Assembly (NCBI GenBank): GCA_031275035.1
Contig: JAISPH010000009.1
Span: 1-6,850, forward strand
Source: Treponema sp.
Lineage (GTDB): Bacteria > Spirochaetota > Spirochaetia > Treponematales > Breznakiellaceae
Direction of reading: 5' to 3'
Length of the DNA: 6,850 nucleotides
Shown here: positions 6,559 to 6,850 of the stretch, piece by piece
How positions within the stretch are numbered: position 1 is the first letter of the stretch
How the letters are laid out: each line of letters begins with the position of its first letter
Position numbers and translations under genes: made by a program
The notes under the pieces: model-generated
Database searches by the model: none
What the model saw: the letters and a program-made list of their open reading frames with translations, nothing else
What the model was told of the DNA's origin: nothing

Positions 6559-6850
6559 TTAACAAGTATTGCACATCTGGTACCGTATCCCCCGCTTTCG
6601 TTTTTCACATTCAAGACGTTTCGCTATGTGCTCGTAATCTTCAAGTATCTGTAAACCCGGATTAGCCCTCAATACCAAAGTAACGAACGCCGTTTCTCGC
6701 CATATACTGCGGCGGGTATTCGATCTGGTTACCGGGGGAAAAAGAAGCCTTCGCGATGAAGGCTTCGATTAATAAAGCAACCATTATCTTGCCGTTCAGC
6801 CACGCCTCAGAAGCAGCCGGATTTTTCTTCGGCAAATCACCGAAGTCAAG
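6559..6850 (-). CDS. IS4-type transposase, C-terminal part, with a probable slippage site
   Basis: The zero frame enters from the right edge as LDFGDLPKKNPAASEAWLNG followed by KIMVALLIEAF. This resembles the conserved region after the catalytic core of IS4 / DDE_Tnp_1 transposases (LPK..P.SA.AWL.GKL.VALL). It continues to SFSP (residue 39 in the window), then reads 23 unrelated residues and stops at TAA 6664-6662. The next frame, entered at 6732, gives VTRSNTRRSIWRETAFVT and later EHIAKRLECEKRKRG, ending at TAA 6561-6559. RRSIWRE and the final basic stretch are what such transposases carry at their C-terminus, so both frames belong to one protein. They join if one C is lost from the C5 run at 6734-6738. 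The catalytic DDE residues lie off the window. Either the shift is programmed at the T5C5 site, or this is a decayed copy. Confidence 0.7.
6732..6766 (-). other. Stem-loop plus T5C5: candidate transcriptional slippage site
   Basis: On the minus strand GAAGCCTTC (6766-6758), loop ATCGC, and GAAGGCTTC (6752-6744) form a perfect nine-pair stem. It is followed with no gap by TTTTT (6743-6739), CCCCC (6738-6734) and GG. It sits inside transposase codons at the point where the frame changes. A stem-loop directly before T5C5, with loss of one C giving the productive frame, is the arrangement described for a Roseiflexus insertion sequence. The same shape could also act as an intrinsic terminator inside the gene, since a strong stem is followed by five T. 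Confidence 0.65.

Larger units (their letters stand above)
6490..6850 (-). mobile_element. 3' end of an IS4-type insertion sequence, left boundary approximate
   Basis: The stretch carries the transposase C-terminus and runs off the right edge. The stop codon lies at 6561-6559, so the element's end should fall shortly beyond. CTGTGTCCGGTTTCCCTGG from 6490 is a plausible terminal repeat, but the other end is outside the window, so neither the repeat nor a target-site duplication can be confirmed. The boundary could be anywhere from about 6432 to 6558. The region is visibly richer in A+T than the efflux genes beside it. Between it and the adaptor start no gene is seen, and no convincing adaptor promoter. 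Confidence 0.5.

Noticed and set aside
6462..6568. Direct repeat TAACAAGTA at 6462-6470 and 6560-6568 as IS target duplication
   Set aside because: The second copy overlaps the transposase stop codon, so it lies inside the element; a nine-base match in this AT-rich stretch is within chance.
6472..6654. A 60-codon plus-strand frame near the right end
   Set aside because: It is antisense to the transposase tail and the IS end, has no Shine-Dalgarno, and matches no known protein.

Overview
The window looks like chromosomal DNA of a spirochaete, most likely a Treponema relative. The main clue is an RND efflux pair whose periplasmic adaptor has almost no alpha-helical hairpin, an architecture known from the Borrelia adaptor BesA. 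This placement is an inference from protein style; no marker gene fixes the species. Four genes or gene parts lie on the minus strand to the right of the tRNA. The left end carries a decayed plus-strand gene, a tRNA gene, and the first codons of a divergent gene.

Left part (1-1046): seven codons of a minus-strand gene with a good Shine-Dalgarno; an intergenic stretch with a candidate promoter; a class I SAM-dependent methyltransferase gene (176-940) broken by two mutually compensating frameshifts; then a proline tRNA (TGG anticodon, 974-1046) with its own promoter overlapping the methyltransferase stop codon.

Middle part (1098-6419, minus strand, transcribed right to left): a periplasmic adaptor (GTG start), then an RND permease 28 bases downstream, then, after a 104-base gap, a Gfo/Idh/MocA-family oxidoreductase. 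Adaptor and permease should form one inner-membrane efflux unit. No outer-membrane channel (TolC type) gene is present here. The oxidoreductase may be read from the same transcript, and its leader can fold so that its ribosome-binding site is paired.

Right part (6420-6850): the 3' end of an IS4-type transposase gene on the minus strand, running off the window. This holds the most interesting signal. A perfect 9-bp stem-loop directly abuts a T5C5 run, and the zero frame stops soon after it. Loss of one C from the run joins the upstream reading frame exactly to the recognisable C-terminal tail of the transposase. This is the arrangement described for stem-loop-dependent transcriptional slippage in a Roseiflexus insertion sequence, so the apparent frameshift may be programmed rather than a decay mutation.
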